A stretch of DNA of 64,000 bases, taken from positions 26,679-90,678 of the forward strand of contig NZ_JYJG01000059.1 of NCBI RefSeq assembly GCF_000955955.1. The letters are read 5' to 3'. Positions within the stretch are counted from its first letter, which is position 1, and every line of letters starts with the position of its first letter. Made by a program: the position numbers and the translations under genes. Under the pieces are notes generated by a model. That model ran no database searches. It worked only from the letters and a program-made list of their open reading frames with translations, and had not been told where the DNA came from. Positions 17,067-25,484 of the stretch are shown one piece after another. Source of the DNA: Lentzea aerocolonigenes (lineage in GTDB: Bacteria > Actinomycetota > Actinomycetes > Mycobacteriales > Pseudonocardiaceae).

Positions 17067-17393
17067 ATGTTCGAGCAAGTGGAGCGGTCGAGGAAGAAGC
17101 TGTTGCACGTCTACGACGAGCCACAGCCGACCTGGGTCGACCTGGGCGAGGTGCGGCGCTCGCTTCTCGGCGCGTCCGACTCGATCTGGCCGGCGTCGGC
17201 ACGCGGGATGAGCTTGGACGGCCTGGCCGTGGCCGAGGTGCCTTTCGCGGTGCGCATGGCGCCGACGCTGTGGCTCGGGCTGGTGACCTACGAAGTCCAC
17301 GTGCCGCGTGTCGGCACGATCGCCATGCAGCACTTCGTTAGGAGCGATCAGACGAAGAAGCGGCAGAAGGGCGAGGTGGAGCCGCCGTACTGA
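17067..17393 (+). CDS. unknown plus-strand phage protein (108 aa)
   Basis: A 108-residue basic protein, one of the few plus-strand genes in this element. It begins MFEQVERSRKKLLHVYDEPQPTW and contains a central hydrophobic beta stretch (PTLWLGLVTYEVHVP). No ribosome site is clear before the ATG. The frame is intact and is followed 20 bases later by a strong hairpin, which supports it being transcribed. Genes facing the early phage genes are sometimes regulators, but there is no visible DNA-binding motif. Confidence 0.5.
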   Translation: MFEQVERSRKKLLHVYDEPQPTWVDLGEVRRSLLGASDSIWPASARGMSLDGLAVAEVPFAVRMAPTLWLGLVTYEVHVPRVGTIAMQHFVRSDQTKKRQKGEVEPPY

Positions 17394-17414
17394 CGCGGTA
17401 TCCGGCAACGCCAC

Positions 17415-17451
17415 GATGCCCGCCGCACCGGGGGGAGGTGCGACGGGCATC
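17415..17451. terminator. bidirectional terminator between convergent genes
   Basis: An inverted repeat GATGCCCG...CGGGCATC, extended by CGCACC/GGTGCG with one mismatch, lies between the end of the plus-strand gene at 17393 and the end of the minus-strand gene at 17522. Its position between two converging genes fits a shared terminator. Confidence 0.7.
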
Positions 17452-17521
17452 GGGTTGGGGGGTTCTGGGCACACGTGTCCCAGTGCTGACCATTATGCCG
17501 ACTGAAACGACTGAAGGTCAA

Positions 17522-18277
17522 CTACTCGGCGTCGTCACCGAGTGTGTTCCCGGTCACGGCGAGGGTTTCGTGGGTGAGCTGCTGGTCCAGCATCGTGTTC
17601 AGCTGCGCCCAGACGTCCAGGCCCCACCGCTGCCCGCAGGCGGCGCATACGGCTTCCACCTGGTCGGCGTCGATGCGCAGTGCCGGGCGGCGGACGTAGT
17701 CGCCTTCGTCGTCGGACCAGACCTGTACGACGTCGACGCGGCAGACCGGGCAGGCCCGCCCGCGCAGCGGAAGCCGCGGTTCGGGGTCGAGGAGCTGGCG
17801 GGCCTGCGCGACCCACCGCGTGGACTCCTCGGCGGCCCAGACCACGTAGTCCGGGGCGGCGTGCTGCCAGTGCTCGGCGTGCTCGGCCCAGGCCCGCACC
17901 TGCTCGGTGAGCGTGGTCCACTGCGGGTGGTCGTGGGTGCGGCAGCACTGCCGGACCTCGCGGCGGATCGAGGCCAGCAGCGACAGCGCGCCCAGGCTCG
18001 CCGGAGGCCGGGAACCCTGCGACGGCTTGCCGGTGACCGCCGAGCCGGGCAATACGGCTTCCTCGACCTGGCGCAGCAGGGTCAGCACCTCGGCGGTCTC
18101 GGTGGTGCCGTTCGCGCGGTGCACGGTGTGCAGGCCGGGCCGGACGAGCTGGTCCACAGCGACCTCCCAGGCCAGGCGCGCGGTCGCGGCCTCGTCACGG
18201 CTGGGGACAAACCTGGGGACAATGTCGGTGTCGGTGTGGACAACCTCGTCAGCGGCGTACAGGCGTGCGGCGGTCAT
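17522..18277 (-). CDS. phage protein with C-terminal CxxC zinc motifs
   Basis: A 251-residue protein whose last third carries two Cys pairs, CPVCRVDVVQVW and CAACGQRWGLDVW, about 40 residues apart, a zinc-ribbon arrangement seen in actinophage proteins of unknown function. The N-terminal two thirds are helical. It starts at ATG 18277, overlapping the previous stop by four bases, and is the last gene of a coupled group with the replication protein. A role in phage replication or its regulation follows from this context only. Confidence 0.7.
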   Translation of the reverse strand: MTAARLYAADEVVHTDTDIVPRFVPSRDEAATARLAWEVAVDQLVRPGLHTVHRANGTTETAEVLTLLRQVEEAVLPGSAVTGKPSQGSRPPASLGALSLLASIRREVRQCCRTHDHPQWTTLTEQVRAWAEHAEHWQHAAPDYVVWAAEESTRWVAQARQLLDPEPRLPLRGRACPVCRVDVVQVWSDDEGDYVRRPALRIDADQVEAVCAACGQRWGLDVWAQLNTMLDQQLTHETLAVTGNTLGDDAE

Positions 18278-18858
18278 GCGGAAGCTCCTTGCGTGGTGCC
18301 GGACGCGGCGGCGCCGGACGAAGTGGAGTTGGCGCGCTTGCGTTCCTCTGCGGCGCGCAGGCGGGACGGGTGCATCCGGGTCTCGCGGTCGCGGATCTCG
18401 CGCTGGCGCAGGCGGTTGCGGGTCAGCGGGCTGCACGGGACACCGGCCGAGGCCCTGCAGAACGGGCACGGCACCGTGCGGGCGAGAGCGTGCTTCTCGT
18501 GGCCGGTCCAGCCCATCAGCTCGTAGACCGTGCCGATGCCGCGCGCGCCCGCCGCCTTGTCGGCGGCCCGGTCGCGCGGTCGAGGTGGCCGGGCTGAGCT
18601 CGGCGTGCCCGTGGCGGCCGGCCGAGACCGCGCCAGCGTGATCAGCCGGGCCACCTCGCCCGCCGTCACGTGCTGGACCCGGTTGAGCGGCAACGAGCTC
18701 AACGCGGCGTGGCACTCACCGACGCTCCGGCCGCGCAGCTCCCGCAGCCACTCGGTCACCACGTCCTCGGGCGCGGTGTCGCCGGGCGTGATCCGGTAGT
18801 GCGCCAGCAGCGCCCGCATGGCGTTGCGGGTGAGCTGCTGCGCGTTGCGGTCGCTCAC
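18274..18858 (-). CDS. phage zinc-finger protein of the replication group
   Basis: A 194-residue protein started at GTG 18858, overlapping the replication gene by four bases (GTGA). The N-terminal half (RNAMRALLAHYRITPGDT and the following helices) is followed by CPFCRASAGVPC and a basic region (LTRNRLRQREIRDRETRMHPSRLRAAEERKR). The Cys pattern CxxCxxxxxxxC with a following HPSRLRAA is common in small actinophage proteins of the DNA replication region. It probably binds nucleic acid; exact function unknown. Confidence 0.7.
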   Translation of the reverse strand: MSDRNAQQLTRNAMRALLAHYRITPGDTAPEDVVTEWLRELRGRSVGECHAALSSLPLNRVQHVTAGEVARLITLARSRPAATGTPSSARPPRPRDRAADKAAGARGIGTVYELMGWTGHEKHALARTVPCPFCRASAGVPCSPLTRNRLRQREIRDRETRMHPSRLRAAEERKRANSTSSGAAASGTTQGASA

Positions 18859-20192
18859 GCCGCCGCCCCCAGCTCGGCCGGGTCGGGCGTGCCGAGACCG
18901 GTGGTCTCGTGCAGCGCGCGTTCCAGGATCGCGTCCAGCGTCGCGGCATCGGCGTGGGCGGGCAGCTCGTCGCGCACCGCCAGGCCGATCGGGCTGCGGT
19001 CGTCCTCGGCGATCGCGTCGGCCCGGATCGCCTCCCAGGTCGCCGCCATCACGCGCTCACGCTGGCGATCCTGCGGCGTGGCGTTGACGGTGCGGGCGCG
19101 CATCACCTCGCCGACCAGCTCCGGCAGCATCGAGACGGCCAGGCGCTTGCCCGCCCACAGCCGCAGACCCTCCGCGATGGCCGCGGGCTCGACCTGGTCG
19201 CGCAGCAGCCCGATCACCTCGCCGCGCAGCCGGTCGAGAACCTGCCGGGGCTGGCGTGGGCTGTGCAGGGTCACCAGACGCTCGGCTTCCTGGCGGCGCA
19301 GCTGCCGCACCGAAGACGCCTCGAGTACGCGATCCGGATCGGCGAGGGCGGCGGCATCGGCGGATTCCCCGGCGTCCGGCGCGGCCTCGCGTGTACGCGC
19401 GGGCGCGGGCGTGTCCGCGCTCGTGTGCGCAGGCGCAGGCGCGGGGACACCCACTGGAGTTTCAACCAACGAAAGACGAAGTTCTCCAGTCTCCATCTCC
19501 CTACTCCCTTCTCCCCGACCTCGCGGCGAAGGGTTCGCGGAAGGGTTCGGCGAGGGGTTCCCGGAAGGGTTCTCCGAACCGTTCGCCGCAGGTGCGGTCA
19601 CGGTCGGCGGTGCCGTGTCGAGCGCGGGCGCCGAGCCGGTGGCGACCGTCCCGCCCGTGCTCGTGGCGGGCGCGGTTGGGGTGGGCGCGGTGCGGGTCGA
19701 GCCCCGTTGCGTCATCGCGGCCATGACCGACGCGGGCAGCTCGCGCGCGCCCGCCTCCAGCTCGTCCGCGGCGACGGCCGGCGACGGCCCGGTGATCTCG
19801 ACCGGCAACCGCCGCAGCTCGGACGCCAGCGCACGGCGAAGAAGCGGGCTCTCGATCTCGAACGCGGACCGCAGCGCGGCCCGCAACACGTTGGGCTGCT
19901 TGAACAGCTTGTCCGAGCGGATGAACGACCGGATCAGCAGCTCGTCCGTGTCGTGGTCCACCACGATGAAGCGGGCGGCGTCCAGCTCGGCCAGCGCCGC
20001 CCGGACGCTGTCGGTGTCCTGGTCCGGGTGCGCCTTGGCCCAGCGCTTCACCGAGACGGTGAGCTCACCGGAGTAGGACAGCTTGCGCTGCATGCACAAC
20101 TGGACGTACACGAGCTTGGCGAGCGCGGACAGGGCGATGAAGTCCGGGTCATCCCACATGGACAGGTAGAAGCGGGCGTGGTCGCGTGCCAC
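18855..20192 (-). CDS. phage replication initiator-like protein
   Basis: A 445-residue protein. The first 110 residues (ARFYLSMWDDPDFIALSALAKLVYVQL, then GELTVSVKRWAK and RSFIRSD) are the winged-helix segment common to phage replisome organisers and primosome proteins. A Pro/Ser/Asn-rich linker with repeated NPS units occupies about 200-270. A C-terminal helical part (AAIAEGLRLWAGKRLAVSMLPELVGEVMRA) resembles DnaD-like tails. Start GTG 20192 is chosen because GGGGGAAC precedes it; TTG seven codons upstream is less likely. It heads a coupled group of three genes. No helicase Walker motif is present, so it would load host or other phage helicase. Confidence 0.75.
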   Translation of the reverse strand: MARDHARFYLSMWDDPDFIALSALAKLVYVQLCMQRKLSYSGELTVSVKRWAKAHPDQDTDSVRAALAELDAARFIVVDHDTDELLIRSFIRSDKLFKQPNVLRAALRSAFEIESPLLRRALASELRRLPVEITGPSPAVAADELEAGARELPASVMAAMTQRGSTRTAPTPTAPATSTGGTVATGSAPALDTAPPTVTAPAANGSENPSGNPSPNPSANPSPRGRGEGSREMETGELRLSLVETPVGVPAPAPAHTSADTPAPARTREAAPDAGESADAAALADPDRVLEASSVRQLRRQEAERLVTLHSPRQPRQVLDRLRGEVIGLLRDQVEPAAIAEGLRLWAGKRLAVSMLPELVGEVMRARTVNATPQDRQRERVMAATWEAIRADAIAEDDRSPIGLAVRDELPAHADAATLDAILERALHETTGLGTPDPAELGAAA

Positions 20193-20278
20193 GGTTTCGT
20201 TCCCCCATAACAAGAATCACTGTGTGCGGACAGCACGAGATAGCCGCGCGACGGTGCGCGGCAACGAAGAAGAGAAGG

Positions 20279-20755
20279 TCAGGCGGCGGACTGCTCGGCG
20301 GTGCGAGCCGCTATCAGCGCGGGCGCGGCGAGATTGAGCGCGTAGATCGGCATCAACTTCCCCCCGTTCTTGCCCTTGCTGTCGGTCGAACGCACGTAAC
20401 GGCCGGTCCGCACGAGGACATCAAGCGAGAGCATGCGGCGCACGGTCACACCGACCATCGGCGGCGCCACCCACGCCGGAATCCGCGCACGCCAACGGTT
20501 CGACGTCGTCTCACGGAACGGGTCCGCCAACGCGTCGTTGACGATGACGGCCGTCACCGCGCACACAGCTCCGCGGTTGCGTGGCTCGGCGGCCAGGAGT
20601 GCGGCGATCTGCTCGATGGTCGTGCCGTAGTCCAGCGGCAGGCCGATCAGGTGCTCGGCGATCTCAGCGGCGAGATCACCCAGCACGGCCGGGGCATCCC
20701 CAGAGCGAGCCCGACCGATCCCCCGAGACCGGTCGGACTTCCTCCGGGTGCTCAC
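20279..20755 (-). CDS. unknown early phage protein (158 aa)
   Basis: A 158-residue protein started at GTG 20755 and overlapping the stop of the previous gene (GTGA). After a basic N-terminus it has helices (LGDLAAEIAEHLIGLPLDYG, IEQIAALLAAEP) and a basic middle part with VTVRRMLSLDVLVRTGRYVRSTDSKGK, which could be a winged-helix DNA-binding fold. No named family. It is one of the two genes at the start of the early region and lies next to possible operators upstream, so a regulatory role is possible. Confidence 0.6.
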   Translation of the reverse strand: MSTRRKSDRSRGIGRARSGDAPAVLGDLAAEIAEHLIGLPLDYGTTIEQIAALLAAEPRNRGAVCAVTAVIVNDALADPFRETTSNRWRARIPAWVAPPMVGVTVRRMLSLDVLVRTGRYVRSTDSKGKNGGKLMPIYALNLAAPALIAARTAEQSAA

Positions 20756-21075
20756 GCGGCAGGCAGCAACTTGAACTTGCGCACCGGCACGATGTCCTCG
20801 CACATGCGCGCGACATCCGGGAACCTCTCCTGAACCAGCTTCGGCGAGGTGAACACCCGCGAATCGTTGGTGTACTCGACCACGGCCAACCCGTTGATCG
20901 TGCCCGTCACCAGCTCGCCCAGGCGCTCCTTCAACTGGGAGCGCAGCTCTTCCTTGACCTTGCTCTGACTCTTGATCGACTCTTCGACGATCCGCAGCAG
21001 CTCGACGGTCTGGGCCAGGTCGTCCAGCGCGACCGAGCCAGCAGCGGACACAGTGGTGCTGTTCTTCGTAGACAT
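20752..21075 (-). CDS. small early phage protein (107 aa)
   Basis: A 107-residue protein, the first gene of the minus-strand element. It has a coiled helix (LLRIVEESIKSQSKVKEELRSQLKERLGELV) followed by a compact segment (VEYTNDSRVFTSPKLVQERFPDVARMCEDIVPVRKFKLLP). The ending resembles accessory segments found with phage exonuclease/recombinase genes, where a similar strand-helix-strand ends in xxVRKFxL; this is a weak impression. Start ATG 21075. The region upstream holds palindromes that may regulate it. Confidence 0.6.
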   Translation of the reverse strand: MSTKNSTTVSAAGSVALDDLAQTVELLRIVEESIKSQSKVKEELRSQLKERLGELVTGTINGLAVVEYTNDSRVFTSPKLVQERFPDVARMCEDIVPVRKFKLLPAA

Positions 21076-21136
21076 TGCGGAGGCCGCCCCCAGCGGCCAT
21101 AAAGCGATTGCGGATTCGGTCAGCGGGACTTATCCG

Positions 21137-21158
21137 CCGGATACCCGCAGGTATCCGG
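21137..21158. promoter_or_regulatory. 9-bp perfect palindrome upstream of the phage early genes
   Basis: Half-sites CCGGATACC and GGTATCCGG are separated by CGCA, 62 bases upstream of the first minus-strand phage gene. The symmetry, size and place fit a repressor operator for the early transcript. It could also form a hairpin. No repressor gene is visible close by. Confidence 0.5.
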
Positions 21159-21473
21159 CGAACATTATCTCCGCCAGCCAAACCGACAACATCGCTTCCT
21201 CCGCTCGTGAGCCGCGCCGACGACGACGCCTCTTCCTCATGAGCCCCCCAGGCCCTCACGCCGCCCACCCCCTGGGCGGCTGACGATCATTCCAACATGC
21301 CCGCTGCTTGTTGATCTGTCAAGCGAAACGCGCTGGTCACCGTCGGTACAGTGATCAACACCGCAACGTGAGGAGCATGATCTACTTGATTCGGGACCGA
21401 ATAGTGACATTGTGTCCTGAATGGACGAACGTGAATACTTGCGTCCGCGGAAGTAATCGCATTCAGGTTGCCC

Positions 21474-21496
21474 TGATGCGTGCGTGATACGCATCA
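21474..21496. promoter_or_regulatory. palindrome TGATGCGT-N7-ACGCATCA
   Basis: A perfect 8-bp inverted repeat with a 7-base spacer lies about 210 bases upstream of the lasso precursor. The half-site is nearly that of the palindrome at 11587-11605 in the phage region (GTGATGCG). It may be an operator read by the same regulator. This is inference from sequence symmetry. Confidence 0.45.
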
Positions 21497-21702
21497 CGTC
21501 GATTGTATTGAATTCGTATGTATCTAATTGCGTTCGGTTGCGAATGATGTGAGTGCGGCGAGGCGTGTAGTTGCGCGCGGTCTAGCGCGCAGGCGTCGCC
21601 GGGTGGATCTTGCTGGCCCAAACGGGTTACATGCGGGCTCGCGGGTTGCGCTCCTGAGGGAGCTTCGCCAAGATCCGTCGTGGGTGAGCGCACGGGGAAG
21701 GA

Positions 21703-21855
21703 ATGGCCATGTCGGCCGGTACTTGGACCCCGAGCGGGTCTGTTAGCAACGAGAAGTACGAGAAGCCCTCGATCACCGAGGCTGGTGGGGTTGTCGCCTT
21801 GACCAACGGGTCTGGCGCGGACGACACCGCCGACATGAACAAGTACTACTACTGA
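21703..21855 (+). CDS. lasso peptide precursor
   Basis: A 50-residue peptide (48 if started at the ATG at 21709, which has the better spacing from GGAAGGA). The leader holds YEKPSITEAGGVVALTN: the Tyr, Pro, central Gly and Thr at position -2 match the conserved pattern of actinobacterial lasso leaders read by the B1 protein. Cleavage after Asn35 gives the core GSGADDTADMNKYYY. Gly1 and Asp9 are the only pair that gives a normal 7-9 residue ring, leaving the tail MNKYYY with three bulky tyrosines to hold the threaded tail. Asp6-Thr7 lies inside the ring and is a candidate for aspartimide formation by the methyltransferase encoded downstream. The cyclase gene starts 12 bases after its stop. Too short for usual gene callers. 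Confidence 0.92.
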   Translation: MAMSAGTWTPSGSVSNEKYEKPSITEAGGVVALTNGSGADDTADMNKYYY

Positions 21856-21867
21856 TCGACCGTCGTC

Positions 21868-23718
21868 GTGCGGTGGTTGGCGGGTCCCGCCGACCGTAGC
21901 TTTCACCGCACCGCAGCAGTGGAAGGTCCAGACTGGTCCGTTGTGGACGCTGCGTGGTTGCAGCTGTCGCACGGCCAGTCTGGCCCTGCTGATCAGGTTC
22001 GCAGGGTCGATGCGCCGAACTGTCGGCTGATGGTGCTCGGCTACTGCGGCGCAACTGATGCCGAACTGGCGAGTGTGGCGCGCCGAGTCGGCAGAGGCGA
22101 ACTTGATGCACTGTCAGGTGTGGGTGGTAGCTGCGTGTTGATCGCAGTGGGACCGGATGATGCGTTCGTGATCGGCGATCTCGCCGGTCAGCGTGTGGTG
22201 TTCTACACGCACACCCTTGATGGTGACTTGCTGCTCGGATCGCATGCGAGTCATCTCGCCGAATCAACAGGGAAGGTCGTCGCTCCTGACTGGCTCGCGG
22301 CATACCTGACGGTGCCAAGGGCTTCCGACTTGTGGTGGACGGGGTCTCCGTGGCGTGGGGTTCATGCCCTCCGGCCAGGTTGGGCTCTTCGCGCGTCGCG
22401 GACGGGGAAGGTCGAGGCCTCGCCGTTGGTGAACCTCGACGAGCCGCTATCCGATCTGCATACGGCTGGCGCTGGCTTGGCCTTGGCTCTCCGCCATGCG
22501 GTCGCTGACAGGGTCAGTGGGGCTGAGCGTCCCACTGCTGACCTCAGCGGTGGTCTAGATTCGTCAACGCTGGCTGTTCTCGCTGCCAGGGCGACACCTT
22601 CCGGACTGTCGGCCATCACGCTGGAGGCCGCGGGCGTCGAAGACTCCGCGTTGGCGACGAGTATCGCTGAGACCGTTCCTGGACTGCGTCATCTTCGATG
22701 GTCCATTCCCGACAGTGTGTTGCCGTACTCGGATCTGGACGCAGTACTGGTGCCCGATGAGCCAACGACGTTCGCGGCGAACGCCGCACGGACAACGTGG
22801 TGGTTGCGACGGATCGCGGGCCTGAAATCGGACGTGCACCTGAGCGGCGAGGGCGGGGACGCGGTGCTGATGGCCCTTCCGTCGTATCTCGGTGATCTTG
22901 CGTCTCGGTCTGTTCGCCAGTTGTGGAGCCACGCGCTCGGCTGGGCGAAGCTCCGCAACCTGCCTTCGCATGCGTTGGTCAGGGCTGGGCTCGCGCTTCG
23001 GGGTACCAGCTACTCGGATGCCCTTCGGACACTCGCAGTTCAGTTGGTGACCAGTGAATCCACACCGAGGGGATGGGCCACGTTGGTGACGTGGCTGGGC
23101 TCCAGTAGGACGGTGGATTGGCTGACTCCCGAAGCTCGTGCGCTCGTGGCGTCGAAGCTGCACGAGTACGCGGGCGTTGCCGTTGGTCCAGTTGTGCCAG
23201 GCAGATTCGGCATCGGTGACTCCACGAGTTGGCTGTCACTGATCGGATTCGGTCGCGGCCAACGGTTGTACGCCGACACAGCCGCCAGGCTGGGAGTGAA
23301 TCACCACGCGCCTTACCTGGACAACGAGGTGATCCGGTCGTGCTGGTCGGCTGCGGCTTGGATCAGAACAACACCCGAGCGGGCGAAACCGCTCTTGGCT
23401 GAGGCGGTGGCGGACCTCGTTCCGGCATCCTTGGTACAACGCACCACCAAGGGGGACTACTCCGGTTTGGCGTACCGGGGTCTGAAACGCAACGCAGACT
23501 TCCTGCACGACTTGTTCACTAACTCTGAGCTCGCGGCCTGCGGGCTGGTCGACGAAGAAGCTGTTCGATGGACGATTGACACCGGCGTTGCTGGGCTTTC
23601 GATTCCACTCGGTGCGTTCGACGAGCTTGTCAGCACGGAGCTTTGGCTGCGCGCGCAGCGCAGCCGTCCGGCAAGTCAACCGCGTCCGAAGGAGGGGCAT
23701 CTTGCGCGTACTCGTTGA
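21868..23718 (+). CDS. lasso peptide isopeptide cyclase (asparagine synthetase homologue, C protein)
   Basis: A 616-residue asparagine-synthetase-like enzyme. The N-terminal part keeps the glutaminase-like fold without the catalytic Cys2. The synthetase domain has the ATP pyrophosphatase loop DLSGGLDSST (about 226-235) and HLSGEGGDAVL near 325. It adenylates the Asp9 side chain of the core and closes the ring with the N-terminal Gly amine once the leader is removed. Start is GTG 21868, 12 bases after the precursor stop. It overlaps the B1 gene by 17 bases. Length and motifs are those of McjC/LasC proteins. Confidence 0.93.
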   Translation: MRWLAGPADRSFHRTAAVEGPDWSVVDAAWLQLSHGQSGPADQVRRVDAPNCRLMVLGYCGATDAELASVARRVGRGELDALSGVGGSCVLIAVGPDDAFVIGDLAGQRVVFYTHTLDGDLLLGSHASHLAESTGKVVAPDWLAAYLTVPRASDLWWTGSPWRGVHALRPGWALRASRTGKVEASPLVNLDEPLSDLHTAGAGLALALRHAVADRVSGAERPTADLSGGLDSSTLAVLAARATPSGLSAITLEAAGVEDSALATSIAETVPGLRHLRWSIPDSVLPYSDLDAVLVPDEPTTFAANAARTTWWLRRIAGLKSDVHLSGEGGDAVLMALPSYLGDLASRSVRQLWSHALGWAKLRNLPSHALVRAGLALRGTSYSDALRTLAVQLVTSESTPRGWATLVTWLGSSRTVDWLTPEARALVASKLHEYAGVAVGPVVPGRFGIGDSTSWLSLIGFGRGQRLYADTAARLGVNHHAPYLDNEVIRSCWSAAAWIRTTPERAKPLLAEAVADLVPASLVQRTTKGDYSGLAYRGLKRNADFLHDLFTNSELAACGLVDEEAVRWTIDTGVAGLSIPLGAFDELVSTELWLRAQRSRPASQPRPKEGHLARTR

Positions 23719-23971
23719 GCCTGGCGTATCGAGCACCATCCTCGATGACGGCAGTTTCGCGGTGATGTCCGAACGAACCGGCAAGATGCACCTCGGCAAC
23801 TCCACGACGTCGGCGATGTGGTCAGCGCTCGTGGACCACGACGGCGAGACCGAGCGCGCGGTGGCAGCGGTCGCCGCGTTCTACGGCGTCGACCCCGACG
23901 AGGTGAAGACGGATCTCGAACACCTCGTCGGAGAGCTAACCCAGATCCAGCTCGTCAGGACCAAACCATGA
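23702..23971 (+). CDS. lasso RiPP recognition element (B1, PqqD-like)
   Basis: An 89-residue PqqD-like protein beginning LRVLVEPGVSSTILDDGSFAVMSERTGKMHLGN, the winged-helix RRE fold that binds the conserved YxxP leader motif and brings the precursor to the peptidase and cyclase. The start is TTG 23702 with a strong AAGGAGG eight bases upstream; it lies inside the end of the cyclase gene. In actinobacteria the B protein is split into B1 and B2, as here. It overlaps the B2 gene by four bases (ATGA). Confidence 0.9.
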   Translation: MRVLVEPGVSSTILDDGSFAVMSERTGKMHLGNSTTSAMWSALVDHDGETERAVAAVAAFYGVDPDEVKTDLEHLVGELTQIQLVRTKP

Positions 23972-24417
23972 GCACGCCTATGGCAACCGGTGCGCCTGAA
24001 CGACCGGCTTTGGCAGGCACGTTGGCCGGTGCCTGTTGCGCACTGATCGTGGGGCTGGCCCTTCGTTGCCTTCCGCTGAAGTACGTGACCGCAGTGGCGC
24101 GGTGGCTTTCCGCATGGGCAAAACGCCCTGCTGCTGTGAACGAGGCTGAACGTGTCCTCAGGTGGATCGACTCCGGGAGCAGGCTGATCCCGTTTCGTGT
24201 GGCCTGCCTGGAACGGTCGCTTGTCGCGTTGCTACTGCTGTCACTCCGGCGACGAGGTGTCATCTGGCGTATGGGAGTACGGACACCCCCATTCGCCTCC
24301 CACGCCTGGATCTGCGATCTGGACGGCCAGCCCATCGGCGAAGCCGACTCCACCGCGGACTACCGCACGATGCTCGAAATCTCACCTCTAACAGAACTGA
24401 AACGGAGAAGCTCGTGA
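23968..24417 (+). CDS. lasso leader peptidase (B2, transglutaminase-like)
   Basis: A 149-residue leader peptidase of the McjB C-terminal family. The catalytic Cys80 lies in PFRVACLERSLVALLLL and His112 in ASHAWICDLDG, 32 residues later as in McjB; Asp119 is the likely third member of the triad. It cuts the leader after Asn35 of the precursor. Start ATG overlaps the B1 stop, and its own stop overlaps the methyltransferase start (GTGA), so all four enzymes are translationally coupled. Confidence 0.9.
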   Translation: MSTPMATGAPERPALAGTLAGACCALIVGLALRCLPLKYVTAVARWLSAWAKRPAAVNEAERVLRWIDSGSRLIPFRVACLERSLVALLLLSLRRRGVIWRMGVRTPPFASHAWICDLDGQPIGEADSTADYRTMLEISPLTELKRRSS

Positions 24418-25430
24418 GCGACATCGTCACGGCGGCTGCCGCCGCCGTCGACTACGACACCTGGGTTCGAACGGACGAGGGGGGCACTATTCCCCAGAGT
24501 TCGGCCGATGACCGGATTCAAAGCATGCTCGGCATGCTGGACCTGAAGCCGGGCGCGCAGGTGCTGGAGGTCGGAACCGGCTCGGGTTACTCCGGCGCGT
24601 TGCTGAGCAACGCCGTCGGCGAGTCCGGGCACGTCGTCTCGATCGACATCGACGCGGGGTTGGTCGATCGCGCACGCCAGCTCCACAAGCGGGCTAACAA
24701 CACGAACATCGAGGTGCACGCCGCCGACGGCTTCGCGGGCTGGGTGCCCGGCGCGCCTTTCGATCGGATCGTGGCGTGGACGACGCCCCACGTGCTTCCT
24801 GCACCGTGGATCGAGCAGGCCGCGGCCGGCGCGGTGATCGTGTCACCGGTGAAGCTCGCGAACGTCGCATCGGCCAACGCGTTGATCCGCTGCGTCGTCG
24901 GCGACACGATCGAGGCCGGCGAGTTCCACCCCGGCAGCTTCATCGAGATGGCGCCCGAGGTGATCACCGAACTCGGGTTGCCCGTCCGCTACGTGAACGC
25001 GTCCCTTCTGGTCGACGGCGGTCCGCCGTGGTGGATCAGCGCGGAGGTGCTACACGAGCAGCCGCAAGACGTCGCTGACCGGCTGCTCGACCAGGTTCGC
25101 GGAGCCGCGCCGCGAGACGGGTTCCTGCCTGTGGACACCGAGGCGAGGTGGGCGTTCAACGCGTTCGTTCTCGCACGCACCGACGCTCCGGCGAGCCTCG
25201 GCGGTCCGATCGGCTGGGGCATCGGTGTGGGCACGCAGAACAGCATTGCGGTGGTGCTGCCGAACGGCGCGGCTCTCTCCGCCGGAACGGATGAGGCCTA
25301 CGACATGCTCGCCGAGCTGGTCGATGAGTGGCACGAGCTCGGCGAGCCACGGCACGATCGTCTTGAGCCGACGTTCGCGAAGGCTGAGGACGGCTGGCAG
25401 GTTCGCGCACGGCTGCGCGTGACTGACTGA
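24414..25430 (+). CDS. protein-L-isoaspartate O-methyltransferase homologue of the lasso cluster
   Basis: A 338-residue PIMT-type methyltransferase. The SAM-binding motif is VLEVGTGSGYSGALL (about 43-57), the substrate part includes GGTIPQSSADDRIQ, and the core ends near AAAGAVIVSPV. A further 130 residues at the C-terminus have no obvious counterpart in housekeeping PIMT and probably form the peptide-binding extension. In lasso and graspetide pathways such enzymes methylate a chosen Asp, which then loses methanol to give an aspartimide; known lasso substrates have an Asp-Thr pair in the ring, and this core has one at 6-7. The coupling to B2 makes action on this peptide very likely. Last gene before a strong terminator. 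Confidence 0.88.
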   Translation: MSDIVTAAAAAVDYDTWVRTDEGGTIPQSSADDRIQSMLGMLDLKPGAQVLEVGTGSGYSGALLSNAVGESGHVVSIDIDAGLVDRARQLHKRANNTNIEVHAADGFAGWVPGAPFDRIVAWTTPHVLPAPWIEQAAAGAVIVSPVKLANVASANALIRCVVGDTIEAGEFHPGSFIEMAPEVITELGLPVRYVNASLLVDGGPPWWISAEVLHEQPQDVADRLLDQVRGAAPRDGFLPVDTEARWAFNAFVLARTDAPASLGGPIGWGIGVGTQNSIAVVLPNGAALSAGTDEAYDMLAELVDEWHELGEPRHDRLEPTFAKAEDGWQVRARLRVTD

Positions 25431-25448
25431 CCTAACTGGACAGAATGA

Positions 25449-25484
25449 AACGGCGGGACCGGACAACTGTCTGGTCCCGCCGTT
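25449..25484 (+). terminator. terminator of the lasso operon
   Basis: A long inverted repeat (AACGGCGGGACC ... GGTCCCGCCGTT, inner GACA/TGTC) lies 18 bases after the methyltransferase stop. It ends the lasso transcription unit and shows that no transporter gene belongs to it. Confidence 0.85.

Larger units (their letters stand above)
21076..21702. other. gene-free regulatory stretch between phage genes and lasso cluster
   Basis: About 630 bases without a convincing gene separate the first minus-strand phage gene from the plus-strand lasso precursor, so promoters must point both ways. It is AT-richer than either side. Two clear palindromes lie here (listed separately). It is also the likely right edge of the phage-derived segment, although no attachment site or integrase is visible. 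Confidence 0.6.

Noticed and set aside
16577..17068. minus-strand Arg/Pro-rich frame of 163 codons in the gene-free phage stretch
   Set aside because: No start signal, no recognisable sequence and composition typical of out-of-frame high-GC DNA.
20216..21702. possible integrase or repressor gene at the right edge of the phage segment
   Set aside because: I looked for a tyrosine or serine integrase and a cI-like gene here; none is present. Only short early genes and palindromes are seen.
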